Counted from the stretch's first letter, positions 1-6,654 are shown. The stretch is DNA of 8,275 bases from Flavobacteriaceae bacterium (GCA_016763215.1 JAESUF010000359.1:1-8275), one strand, 5' to 3'. Program-made: numbers and translations. The notes: generated by a model not told the origin, from the letters alone.

Positions 1-1
1 A

Positions 2-307
2 GAAGGTAAAAAGATTTATACATTGGTCTGCGTTAAATTAGCAGTTGAAGCTTATAATAAGAAAGATTATTCAAATGCCATTATGTATTCAGAAAAAGCA
101 AAACAATGGCCTCGAAACCTTGGTGTTGGCAAACCTTATGAGGTTGATGAACGATTAGAAGATTATATCATAGCTAAAGCTAACAACAATCTTGGAGGCA
201 ATGAAAACCTTCAAAAACTAAAAAATGATTTACTCAAAGATATTAGAAACAATTCTAAAACCTTAAATACTGAATTGGCTCTTGAGGCAATAAAAACATT
301 AAACTAA
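2..307 (+). CDS. C-terminal end of a TPR-containing, DUF5107-like protein (5' end outside window)
   Basis: The reading frame is open from the first complete codon at position 2 to the TAA at 305-307, so this is the last ~101 residues of a longer protein. The TTG at 23 is only an internal in-frame codon, not a convincing start. The visible part is helical and hydrophilic. The segment LAVEAYNKKDYSNAIMYSEK looks like a tetratricopeptide helix pair, and it is followed by a WPRNLGVGKPYEVDERLEDY stretch. From memory, that stretch resembles the tail of Bacteroidota proteins that combine a DUF5107 beta-rich domain with TPR repeats and occur in carbohydrate-degradation loci. The family call is recognition by eye, and the DUF5107 part itself is not in the window. 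The gene ends 8 nt before the lipoprotein gene on the same strand, so the two are almost certainly co-transcribed. No enzymatic role can be read from this fragment. Confidence 0.8.
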   Translation, partial: EGKKIYTLVCVKLAVEAYNKKDYSNAIMYSEKAKQWPRNLGVGKPYEVDERLEDYIIAKANNNLGGNENLQKLKNDLLKDIRNNSKTLNTELALEAIKTLN

Positions 308-315
308 CCATACCT

Positions 316-3300
316 ATGAATCAATTAAGTAAAATCTCGATTCTTCTATTTATACTTATTTGTTCTTGTACAGATACTGAGACTGCTGACATTACATATA
401 GAGATAAAAATGTTACTCTATCAAACTATGATGTCATTTATGAAAGTGGAAATTGGGAACATCCAAAATATAGTGAAGTATTCAAATCTTTTGGAAATCA
501 AAGAGCAGTGATCGAATTAGAAGATGACAGTTTTGATAATACCCAAGTCACCATTCCTTGGAGAAGACGAGATAATAATCCAGAAAAAAAAGATATTATA
601 ATTGTTGATGCAAGAACAAATAGTGTCGTCGCAAACAAGTACGTTGTTGAGATTAACAATGAATTTGGTCATGTTGTGTTTCAACCAAATCAAGGTTCAA
701 ATACGTACCATGTTTATTATTTCCCTCATGAATCCACAGGCTCTTATTACCCAAAATTAAACTATAAAAATCCAACTCAAACTGAAGATAAAACTTGGCT
801 GAGTCGGCTAGAAAAAAACAAAAATCAGATTACTAGTTTACCAAAAGCCAAAGTAATAAGTATTCAGTCTATTGATGACTTTCATAATTTTTTCCCAATG
901 GAAGTAATTGCAACTCAAGAAGAAGTTTCAGCATTTGTAAACAACAATTCTCAGCCTTACTATTTGTTTCCAGAATATAGAAATAACCCAATAAAACTCA
1001 CTGATTATCTGCCTGTTCGTTGGATAAAAAATACGGATAAAGTAAATGGCATTTCTGACGAAGCTTTACGAGGTGAATATTACACATTTCAAATTGGTGT
1101 ATTCTCTCCTGAGGATGATTTAAAAGATCTTGAGATTACATTTTCTGATTTAGAAGGTGAAAACAATACAATTTCAAAAAAAACTATTACATGTTTCAAT
1201 AAAGGAGGTATTGATTTAAACGGAAAATCTTTTAACAAAACTATTTCAGTAACAAAGGGTAAAACTCAAGCACTTTGGTTTGGTATAGAAATTCCAGAAG
1301 CTATAAAACAAGGTGTCTATGAAGGAAATGTAATTATTAAGCCTAAAAACAATGTTGCAGATACAGTTTTTGTAAAACTGAAGATATCATCTAATAAAAT
1401 TGAAAATCATGGTGATGATCAGCCTGAAAACATGTCTCGTCTGCGTTGGTTAAATTCAACCATTGGAACTGACGAAGATTTTATTGTCAAACCTCTTACA
1501 CCTGTAATAATATCTGATAAAACACTTCGTATTCTTGGTCGCGATATAGAATTAAATAAAACTGGCTTACCAACAAATATCGATTCTTATTTCACCCCTG
1601 AAATGACTAAACTTTCAAATAAAAAAGAACACATTTTAACTCAGCCTATTGAATTGAATGTTATAAACAATGATGGTTCACCAATTGAATGGACAACAAA
1701 TAGCTACACGATCACTCAAACCTATAAGAGTGCTGCAAACTGGAAGGCTACAAATAGCTCAGATGATTTAAACACGATTATTAGTGGAACACTAGAATAT
1801 GATGGTATGCTTGAGTATAATATTGAGTTAATCGCCAAAAATGAAGTGAGATTGAATGATATTAATCTTAAAATTCCGATGCAAAAAGAAGCTGCAAAAT
1901 ATATTCTAGGCCTTGGAGAAAAAGGAAGCACTTTAAAGAACTCTATAAACTGGAAATGGGACGTTACCAAACATCATGAAGGTGCTTGGTTAGGTGGAAT
2001 AAACAAAGGGCTTCAATTTGTTTTAAGAGACGAGAATTATGAACGTCCATTAAATACCAATTTCTACCAAGAAAAGCCTTTAAATCTTCCTACTTCTTGG
2101 TTTAATGAAGGTAAAGGAGGTATTAATATTTTAATGCAAAACGATAATGTTTTAGTGAATAATTATAGTGGCGCAAGAACCATACAAAAAGGAGACACAC
2201 TAAATTTTAATATTCGTTTTTTAATAACACCATTCAAATTATTAAATACTCAAGAACATTTCAACACACGTTTTGTTCATAAATATGTTCCAGTGGATAC
2301 GGTTGCTAATTATAACGGAACGATTGTTAACGTACATCATGCTAATGAAATTAATCCTTACATTAATTATCCGTTTTTCAACCTAGAAAAACAAAAGGCA
2401 TATATTGACGAAGCTCATCGCAAAGGTATTCGTGTGAAGCTTTATAACACCATAAGAGAACTCAGTTACAAATCACATGAACTATTTGCGCTAAAAAGTC
2501 TTGGTGACGAAATTTTAAATGATGGTGAAGGTGGTGGTCATAGCTGGCTTCAAGAGCATTTTAAATCCAACTATCATTCTGCATGGCATGCAACAAGAGT
2601 CAACGATGCCTCGATACTTAATAAGGGGACTTCTAGATGGACTAATTACTATATTGAAGGCATTAATTGGCTAGCTAAAAATCAAGAGATTGATGGTCTT
2701 TATTTAGACGATATTGCTTTTAGTAGAAGTACTGTAAAACGAATTGCAAGCGTATTTGATGCTCATAGAGAATCGTTTGTTATTGATTTACACTCAGCCA
2801 ATCAATATAATAATAGAGATGGTTTTATTAATAGTGCTTTTTTATATATGGAACATTTTCCTTATATCTCTAGACTCTGGTTTGGAGAATATTTTGAATA
2901 TGATCTGGATCCAGATTATTGGCTAACTGAAGTGTCTGGAATTCCATTTGGTCTAACTGGAGAAATGCTAGAGAAAGGGGGGCATCCTTATCGTGGATTA
3001 GTGTATGGAATGACTACACGTGTTTATGGTAATTATAATCCTGGAGCATTGTGGGAACTATTTGATATTTTTGACATTGCTAATGCTGAAATGCTTGGTT
3101 ATTGGGTTGATAGATCTCCTGTTAAAACAAATCATCCAAATATTAAAAGCACTGTGTATGTTCATGATAATAAAATTATGATTGTTATTGGTTCGTGGTC
3201 TGATAGAAATGAACAAGTGATTTTAAATATTGATTGGGAAGTTTTAGGTTTTGATAAAAATTCGGCACAATTAAGCAGTCCAAAAATCAAAGGTTTGCAA

Positions 3301-3387
3301 TCGGGAAATAATTACGAGTTAAGCAAACCAGTTACTGTTGATAAAAGTCAAGGACTGATTTTAATCTTAGAGAAATCTAGTAAATAG
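316..3387 (+). CDS. GH123-like (DUF6067-type) glycoside hydrolase domain lipoprotein
   Basis: The protein has 1023 residues. Residues 1-17 form a short lysine-containing, hydrophobic type II signal peptide ending in a lipobox, with Cys18 in the ICSC context as the lipidated residue, so it is probably exported and membrane-anchored. Residues ~25-640 are beta-rich and carry a PWRRRD motif at 81-86. This resembles the N-terminal region of GH123-like proteins (DUF6067). Residues ~655-930 look like a TIM-barrel-type catalytic region. Landmarks there are NVHHANEINPY (to ~682), GIRVKLYNTIREL (704-716), DGLYLDDIAFSR (793-804), IDLHSAN (823-829), MEHFPYISRLWFGEYF (845-860) and a Gly/Pro-rich segment after ~870. 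D798, D799, D824, E846 and E858 are candidate catalytic acids. Residues ~934-1023 look like the small C-terminal beta domain common in glycosidases. The DEP-type signature I associate with the GH123 catalytic domain is not evident, so beta-N-acetylgalactosaminidase activity should not be assumed. The ATG at 316 is chosen because it gives the signal peptide directly and lies 8 nt after the upstream stop. The substrate is unknown. Confidence 0.85.
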   Translation: MNQLSKISILLFILICSCTDTETADITYRDKNVTLSNYDVIYESGNWEHPKYSEVFKSFGNQRAVIELEDDSFDNTQVTIPWRRRDNNPEKKDIIIVDARTNSVVANKYVVEINNEFGHVVFQPNQGSNTYHVYYFPHESTGSYYPKLNYKNPTQTEDKTWLSRLEKNKNQITSLPKAKVISIQSIDDFHNFFPMEVIATQEEVSAFVNNNSQPYYLFPEYRNNPIKLTDYLPVRWIKNTDKVNGISDEALRGEYYTFQIGVFSPEDDLKDLEITFSDLEGENNTISKKTITCFNKGGIDLNGKSFNKTISVTKGKTQALWFGIEIPEAIKQGVYEGNVIIKPKNNVADTVFVKLKISSNKIENHGDDQPENMSRLRWLNSTIGTDEDFIVKPLTPVIISDKTLRILGRDIELNKTGLPTNIDSYFTPEMTKLSNKKEHILTQPIELNVINNDGSPIEWTTNSYTITQTYKSAANWKATNSSDDLNTIISGTLEYDGMLEYNIELIAKNEVRLNDINLKIPMQKEAAKYILGLGEKGSTLKNSINWKWDVTKHHEGAWLGGINKGLQFVLRDENYERPLNTNFYQEKPLNLPTSWFNEGKGGINILMQNDNVLVNNYSGARTIQKGDTLNFNIRFLITPFKLLNTQEHFNTRFVHKYVPVDTVANYNGTIVNVHHANEINPYINYPFFNLEKQKAYIDEAHRKGIRVKLYNTIRELSYKSHELFALKSLGDEILNDGEGGGHSWLQEHFKSNYHSAWHATRVNDASILNKGTSRWTNYYIEGINWLAKNQEIDGLYLDDIAFSRSTVKRIASVFDAHRESFVIDLHSANQYNNRDGFINSAFLYMEHFPYISRLWFGEYFEYDLDPDYWLTEVSGIPFGLTGEMLEKGGHPYRGLVYGMTTRVYGNYNPGALWELFDIFDIANAEMLGYWVDRSPVKTNHPNIKSTVYVHDNKIMIVIGSWSDRNEQVILNIDWEVLGFDKNSAQLSSPKIKGLQSGNNYELSKPVTVDKSQGLILILEKSSK

Positions 3388-3400
3388 AAAAGAGTAATTG

Positions 3401-3519
3401 TTTGTAACGGTTTGTGGAAGGGAATTCGGAATTTTCACAAGGCTAATCTTCCACTGGAAAATTGTACGTACCAAAAAGCACTACACTTTGATTAAGTATT
3501 ATTTATACACGTTGTTGCC
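3401..3519. repeat. Candidate dispersed intergenic element with AACG/CGTT ends
   Basis: The stretch starts with TTTGTAACGGTTTGTG (3401-3416) and ends with TATACACGTTGTTGCC (3504-3519). The reverse complement of the right end (GGCAACAACGTGTATA) shares AACG followed by TGT with the left end, so the ends are loosely inverted. The interior is rich in short inverted repeats. The pairing of an 'aacggtttgt' opening with a 'tatacacgttgttg' closing is something I associate with repeated intergenic sequences in flavobacterial genomes, but this is memory and cannot be tested on one copy. The boundaries are approximate. Confidence 0.3.
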
Positions 3520-3582
3520 ATTTCGTTGTTTTTTCAGAGTTTAAGTTATTCGGTTAAATTCCACTTTTTCGATTCAGTGTGC

Positions 3583-3603
3583 GTTCCGCCAATGAATGGG
3601 AAC
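3583..3603. repeat. Short inverted repeat (hairpin)
   Basis: GTTCC (3583-3587) pairs with GGAAC (3599-3603), and a further C-A/T-G extension is possible if one or two bases bulge, leaving ATGAA as the loop. It sits in the convergent spacer with no T-tract directly after it on either strand, so it is not a classical terminator. It may add to the structure of the 3' untranslated regions. Confidence 0.35.
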
Positions 3604-3619
3604 TGGTTATATTGAGAAT

Positions 3620-3687
3620 AAACTTCCTGTTTATAGGTCATTATTCCCGGGTAATAGGAAGTTTTGTTCCTGTTTAGATTTTTTTTT
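3620..3687 (+). terminator. Hairpin plus T-tract, candidate terminator for the plus-strand operon
   Basis: AAACTTCCT (3620-3628) is perfectly complementary to AGGAAGTTT (3656-3664). Inside the loop, TATTCCC (3642-3648) can pair with GGGTAATA (3649-3656) with one bulge around the CCCGGG centre. The outer stem is followed by TTTTGTT and then by nine T residues at 3679-3687. In the plus direction this has the shape of a factor-independent terminator, but it lies ~230 bp beyond the lipoprotein stop codon and the long T run is offset from the stem by 14 bases. In the minus direction no U-tract follows, so it would not serve the symporter gene well. A direct repeat, TTCCTGTTTA, occurs at 3624-3633 and 3667-3676. 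Confidence 0.45.
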
Positions 3688-3701
3688 AAAGATAGTAAAA
3701 T

Positions 3702-5135
3702 CTATTTGCGTTTTGCCAATGCCAAACCAGCAAACGTATAGAATCCATTTAAGACCAAAACAAAGAATTCAAAATCAAATTCAAAAAATTGAATGGTTAG
3801 GTAGTTCGTAAACCAAGTAAGAATCGGCGCAATAATACAGATGTATGGCACTGCTTTGTCTTTTACCTGTAGCTTGGTAAACAAGCCAAAAGCATACAAG
3901 CCTAATAATGGGCCATAGGTATAGCCAGCAAACGTAAATATTTTAGCAATAACACTTTGGTCAGCAATGAAGTATTTAAAAATAAGAATAACAGCAATTA
4001 AAATAAATGAGAAGAGTACATGAACCCTCTTTCTAATTTTTTCTTGTTCCTTTTTATCTTTTTTCTTTTCTACTTCTAAGATATCAATACTAAAGGAAGT
4101 TGTTAAAGAGGTTAGGGCAGAATCTGCACTCGAGTAGGCGGCCGCAATTAAGCCTAATAAAAAGAACATCGCTGTTGCTAGTCCTAAGGTTCCTTTGGTG
4201 GCAATGATTGGAAATAATTCATCTTTATGAGCATCTATTCCATTTCTCTGTGCGTAGTCCGTTAATAAGATGCCTAAGGCTAAAAAGAAAAAGTTGACAA
4301 TAACCAATACAATGGTAAACCAAAACATGTTCTTCTGTGCGTCTTTTAAGTTTCTACAAGTCAGGTTTTTTTGCATCATGTCCTGATCCAATCCTGTCAT
4401 TACAATTGCAATAAACGCTCCAGCAAAAAATCGTTTCCAGAAATAATTCCCAGCTTTAAAATCGTCAAAAAAGAAGGTCTTTGACAATTCGCTATCAGCA
4501 ACATAACTAAAAATATTAGAGATGTTCATTTCGCTCGAAATGGTATAAATACACACACCAACAGCAATTAGCATAAAAAGTGTTTGCAAGGTGTCTGTCC
4601 AAACAATGGTTTTAATTCCGCCCTTAAAAGTATACAGCCAAATCAATAGAATGGTAATGGTCACAGTTACCCAAAACGGGATTCCATAGGCATCAAAAAG
4701 TAGCAATTGCAATACATTGGCGACTAAAAAGAGTCGAAAAGCAGCGCCAATTGTTCTAGAAAGCAAGAAGAACAAGGCTCCAGTTTTATAGGAGTAACGT
4801 CCAAATCGATCTTCTAGATAGGTGTAAATAGACGTAAGATTTAATCGGTAATACAAGGGGAGTAATACCAATCCGATAACTGCATATCCAACAATATACC
4901 CTAGTACCATTTGCATATAACTCATGCTCTGACCTTCAACCCAACCAGGAACTGAAATAAAAGTAACTCCAGAGAGCGATGCACCAATCATCCCAAAGGC
5001 AACTAAATACCAAGGCGATGAGTTGTTGGCTTTAAAAAAAGTTGCGTTATCGGCTTTTCTTCCAGTGATGTACGAGATAAAAATAAGGACACTAAAATAG
5101 CCAACAATGAGAAGTAAAATATGTAGTGGTTGCAT
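3702..5135 (-). CDS. Sodium:solute symporter (SSS family)
   Basis: The protein has 477 residues and about 13 hydrophobic segments (roughly 3-22, 43-63, 72-95, 118-145, 153-170, 183-200, 236-250, 271-292, 316-334, 373-391, 397-419, 429-447 and 455-474), the usual SSS layout. Family landmarks are ASLSGVTFISVPGW (52-65), the conserved FKGGIKTIVWTD turn (170-181), TGLDQDMMQKNL (247-258) and AAYSSADSALTS (332-343). By analogy with the vSGLT transporter, the last of these carries the serine pair of the Na2 site (S335, S336). A charged Lys/Glu-rich loop lies at ~355-370. The family moves sugars, amino acids, carboxylates or similar solutes together with Na+ across the inner membrane; the motifs here do not fix the substrate. 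It is convergent with the lipoprotein gene and divergent from recR, so it appears to be transcribed alone. The ATG at 5133-5135 is kept because TM1 begins right after it. No clear promoter or Shine-Dalgarno sequence is visible. Confidence 0.93.
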   Translation of the reverse strand: MQPLHILLLIVGYFSVLIFISYITGRKADNATFFKANNSSPWYLVAFGMIGASLSGVTFISVPGWVEGQSMSYMQMVLGYIVGYAVIGLVLLPLYYRLNLTSIYTYLEDRFGRYSYKTGALFFLLSRTIGAAFRLFLVANVLQLLLFDAYGIPFWVTVTITILLIWLYTFKGGIKTIVWTDTLQTLFMLIAVGVCIYTISSEMNISNIFSYVADSELSKTFFFDDFKAGNYFWKRFFAGAFIAIVMTGLDQDMMQKNLTCRNLKDAQKNMFWFTIVLVIVNFFFLALGILLTDYAQRNGIDAHKDELFPIIATKGTLGLATAMFFLLGLIAAAYSSADSALTSLTTSFSIDILEVEKKKDKKEQEKIRKRVHVLFSFILIAVILIFKYFIADQSVIAKIFTFAGYTYGPLLGLYAFGLFTKLQVKDKAVPYICIIAPILTWFTNYLTIQFFEFDFEFFVLVLNGFYTFAGLALAKRK

Positions 5136-5202
5136 GGATGTAAATTACGAATTGTTACCTACGAATATAAAGGTTATTTGTGGATTATATCTGTTTATGA
5201 AA

Positions 5203-5317
5203 TGTCAGTTCGAGTGAATTTTAGTGTTTAAAACTAAAATTTGTATCGAGAACTTTAGAGAAGGATTTCTCAATGCAATTTTCTTCAGTTGAAATTCAGA
5301 AAATCATTCGAAGTAAC
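5203..5317. repeat. Imperfect ~115-bp palindromic element (REP/MITE-like)
   Basis: The left end TGTCAGTTCGAGTGAATT (5203-5220) and the reverse complement of the right end (5300-5317, GTTACTTCGAATGATTTT) are related. The match continues inward: AAAATTTGTATCGAGAA near 5236-5252 mirrors AAAATTGCATTGAGAA read from the other strand near 5268-5284. At the centre GAGAA (5258-5262) pairs with TTCTC (5267-5271) around GGAT. The left arm also holds its own perfect 9-bp inverted repeat, AATTTTAGT (5217-5225) and ACTAAAATT (5233-5241). No coding potential is seen. A half-copy of the end sequence recurs at 7680-7698. I recall sequences of the TGTCAGTTCGAGTGA...TATCGAGAACTTT type as dispersed repeats in Flavobacteriaceae; the copy number in this genome is unknown. 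Confidence 0.65.
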
Positions 5318-5337
5318 AACTGAAAACTGTACATTTG
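5307..5337 (+). promoter_or_regulatory. Candidate Bacteroidota-type promoter for recR
   Basis: TACATTTG at 5330-5337 is a perfect match to the TAnnTTTG -7 box of Bacteroidota primary sigma promoters. A TTCG at 5307-5310, one base away from the TTTG -33 box, sits 19 nt upstream, which is an acceptable spacing. The predicted transcript start is ~5341-5344, practically at the recR ATG (5343), so the mRNA would be leaderless or nearly so. The -33-like bases fall inside the right end of the palindromic element. A chance match cannot be excluded in AT-rich DNA. Confidence 0.45.
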
Positions 5338-5342
5338 CCCCC

Positions 5343-5960
5343 ATGGATTTTTCATCTAAACTTCTTGAAAATGCTGTTGGTGAGGTTTCTCGTTTGCCCG
5401 GAATAGGGAAGAGGACAGCGCTGCGATTGGTGTTGCATTTGTTAAAGCAACCTGCCGAAAATACAGGCTATTTAACAGAGGCGTTACAGCAACTAAGAAC
5501 AGATGTGAAATCGTGTCAGAAATGCCATAATATTTCTGATACTGTTATCTGTGATATCTGTAACAATCCCAATAGAAATGTAGAGATTATCTGTGTGGTA
5601 GAAGACATTCGCGATGTAATGGCCATTGAAAACACGGCTCAATTTAAAGGGTTATACCATGTTTTGGGAGGCAAAATATCTCCTATTGAAGGAATAGGGC
5701 CTCAAGACCTACAAATAGATAGTCTAGTCGAGAAAGTGAAAAAAGGAGAGATTAAAGAGCTTATTTTTGCATTGAGTTCTACCATGGAAGGAGACACCAC
5801 AAATTTTTACATTTTTAAGCAAATTGAAGGACTTGATGTTGTGACGTCTACAATTGCTCGTGGAATCTCAGTAGGGGATGAGCTAGAGTATGCAGATGAG
5901 ATTACCTTAGGAAGAAGTATTGTAAACCGTATTCCGTTCGAACAATCCTTGAAAAATTAA
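5343..5960 (+). CDS. recR: Recombination mediator protein RecR
   Basis: RecR acts with RecO (and RecF) to load RecA at single-stranded gaps during recombinational repair. From the chosen ATG the protein has 205 residues, close to the usual ~200. In order it has a helix-hairpin-helix motif (LPGIGKRTA, 18-26); a C4 zinc finger with Cys58, Cys61, Cys70 and Cys73; a Toprim domain beginning IICVVED (82-88) and continuing with [10 protein letters not shown] (106-115); and the C-terminal [11 protein letters not shown] segment (175-185). All key residues are present. The frame is open further upstream, to a TTG at 5289, but the extra 18 codons come from the palindromic element and do not resemble RecR. 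The [12 protein letters not shown] start matches the usual family beginning. The gene is divergent from the symporter and convergent with hemJ (36-bp gap), so it is monocistronic. Confidence 0.96.
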   Translation: MDFSSKLLENAVGEVSRLPGIGKRTALRLVLHLLKQPAENTGYLTEALQQLRTDVKSCQKCHNISDTVICDICNNPNRNVEIICVVEDIRDVMAIENTAQFKGLYHVLGGKISPIEGIGPQDLQIDSLVEKVKKGEIKELIFALSSTMEGDTTNFYIFKQIEGLDVVTSTIARGISVGDELEYADEITLGRSIVNRIPFEQSLKN

Positions 5961-5974
5961 CCAATGTATACATA

Positions 5975-5994
5975 GAGCAATCTATATAGTGCTC
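5975..5994. terminator. Short hairpin between convergent recR and hemJ, possible weak bidirectional terminator
   Basis: GAGCA (5975-5979) pairs with TGCTC (5990-5994), and the loop contains the self-complementary CTATATAG. It occupies most of the 36-bp gap between the two convergent stop codons, where a terminator is expected. Neither side carries a proper T-tract, so the call rests mainly on position. Confidence 0.3.
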
Positions 5995-5996
5995 CA

Positions 5997-6578
5997 CTAT
6001 TCCACTACATCATCATCATTATCATCATTTTCACCTTCCCAATCTTTCTTCGCTCTAATGTTCTTGTAGAGTTTAATAGAAAGCATTAATAATATTCCGA
6101 AAAGGATAATACCAATAACACCCCAAATCCAATTAATAGCACTTTGTAGTACGACTAGAAAAACAATAGCAAAGAGGATAATGGTAGCCACTTCATTCCA
6201 AATTCTCAGTTTAAAAGAAGTGTATTTAATAATGTCGTTTTGTAATTGTATAAAAATCTTATGACAGCCAGCATGGTAAAAAAACAAGGCAAAAACAAAC
6301 GTAAGTTTTACATGCATCCATCCCATTGTTAAAAAAACAGGTTGCAATACGAGCATCCAAATGGCAAAAATAGTTGCGAAGATTGCCGAGGGCCAAGTAA
6401 TAATATACCAGAGGCGCTTGCTCATTAACTTGTATTGGGTTTGCAAAATTTCTTTTGCTGGCTCTTCTTTGTCTTCAGCTTCTACATGATAAATAAAGAG
6501 GCGTACAATATAAAAAAGCCCCGCAAACCAAGTGATCACAAAAATAAGATGCAGTGCTTTTACGTAAGAAAAATCCAT
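5997..6578 (-). CDS. hemJ: HemJ-type protoporphyrinogen IX oxidase (CopD-like/UPF0093 membrane protein)
   Basis: HemJ oxidises protoporphyrinogen IX to protoporphyrin IX in the inner membrane and replaces HemG or HemY in many bacteria. The protein has 193 residues with about five membrane segments (6-30, 56-78, 82-103, 127-147, 149-171). Family-like features are KALHLIFVITWFAGLFY (7-23, with His10), RLWYIITWPS (55-64) and GWMHVKL (86-92, with His89 and Lys91), then YHAGCHK (101-107) and LRIWNEV (124-130). Conserved histidines in this family bind haem; which ones do so here is inferred. The C-terminus is an acidic tail with six Asp in 185-190, encoded by GAT/AAT-type repeats. The gene lies downstream of hemH on the same strand, which supports the assignment over a generic CopD-family label. 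The 76-bp gap to hemH is larger than other gaps in the cluster and contains an inverted repeat. The start is ATG at 6576-6578. Confidence 0.85.
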   Translation of the reverse strand: MDFSYVKALHLIFVITWFAGLFYIVRLFIYHVEAEDKEEPAKEILQTQYKLMSKRLWYIITWPSAIFATIFAIWMLVLQPVFLTMGWMHVKLTFVFALFFYHAGCHKIFIQLQNDIIKYTSFKLRIWNEVATIILFAIVFLVVLQSAINWIWGVIGIILFGILLMLSIKLYKNIRAKKDWEGENDDNDDDVVE

Positions 6579-6600
6579 GTTTATTAATTTATAAATTGGG

Positions 6601-6627
6601 TGATTTAAAATTAAGCACTTTAAATCA
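6601..6627. promoter_or_regulatory. Perfect 9-bp inverted repeat between hemH and hemJ
   Basis: TGATTTAAA (6601-6609) and TTTAAATCA (6619-6627) are exact reverse complements around a 9-nt spacer. The repeat lies 22 bp upstream of the hemJ start and 27 bp after the hemH stop. The spacing and symmetry would suit a dimeric regulator site, and equally an RNA stem-loop that changes hemJ expression relative to hemH. There is no U-run directly after the stem in the direction of transcription, so it is not a plain terminator. No match to a named operator is claimed. Confidence 0.4.
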
Positions 6628-6654
6628 AACTATTTTATTTTTTATAATAGATTG

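Larger units (their letters stand above)
3388..3701. other. 314-bp non-coding spacer between the accessory pair and the symporter
   Basis: This stretch lies between two convergent genes. I see no convincing gene: the only open frame, around 3596-3811, runs backwards through the symporter end and has low-complexity, non-protein-like content. Instead the region holds several overlapping inverted repeats. These are GTGGAAG at 3414-3420 with CTTCCAC at 3448-3454; AATTTTC at 3430-3436 with GAAAATT at 3457-3463; the palindrome GTACGTAC at 3464-3471; and the hairpins listed separately. It marks the switch from the carbohydrate-related genes to core genes. It may be a terminator zone, an old insertion scar or a dispersed intergenic repeat. 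Confidence 0.7.

Noticed and set aside
1722..1970. 82-codon open frame on the minus strand
   Set aside because: It lies antisense within the lipoprotein gene, whose frame is continuous and protein-like. The antisense product has no recognisable motif.
2744..2926. 60-codon alternative frame on the plus strand
   Set aside because: It overlaps the conserved barrel-like region of the lipoprotein in another frame. Its hydrophobic look is an artefact of frame-shifted AT-rich codons.
3401..3519. Integron attC-like recombination site
   Set aside because: The CGTTGTT/AACG ends suggest it superficially, but the paired core sites and the GTTRRRY end expected of attC are not met, and no integrase or cassette structure is visible.
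3596..3811. 71-codon open frame across the spacer and the symporter 3' end
   Set aside because: It crosses a hairpin and a T-tract and is antisense to the end of the symporter. It shows no family resemblance.
5162..5169. TATATTCG on the minus strand as a -7 box for the symporter
   Set aside because: It has one mismatch to TAnnTTTG, and no TTTG-like -33 box is found at a suitable distance, so the support is too weak to list.
5289..5342. N-terminal extension of RecR from a TTG
   Set aside because: The 18 codons derive from the palindromic element and do not resemble any RecR start. The ATG at 5343 gives the normal length and sequence.
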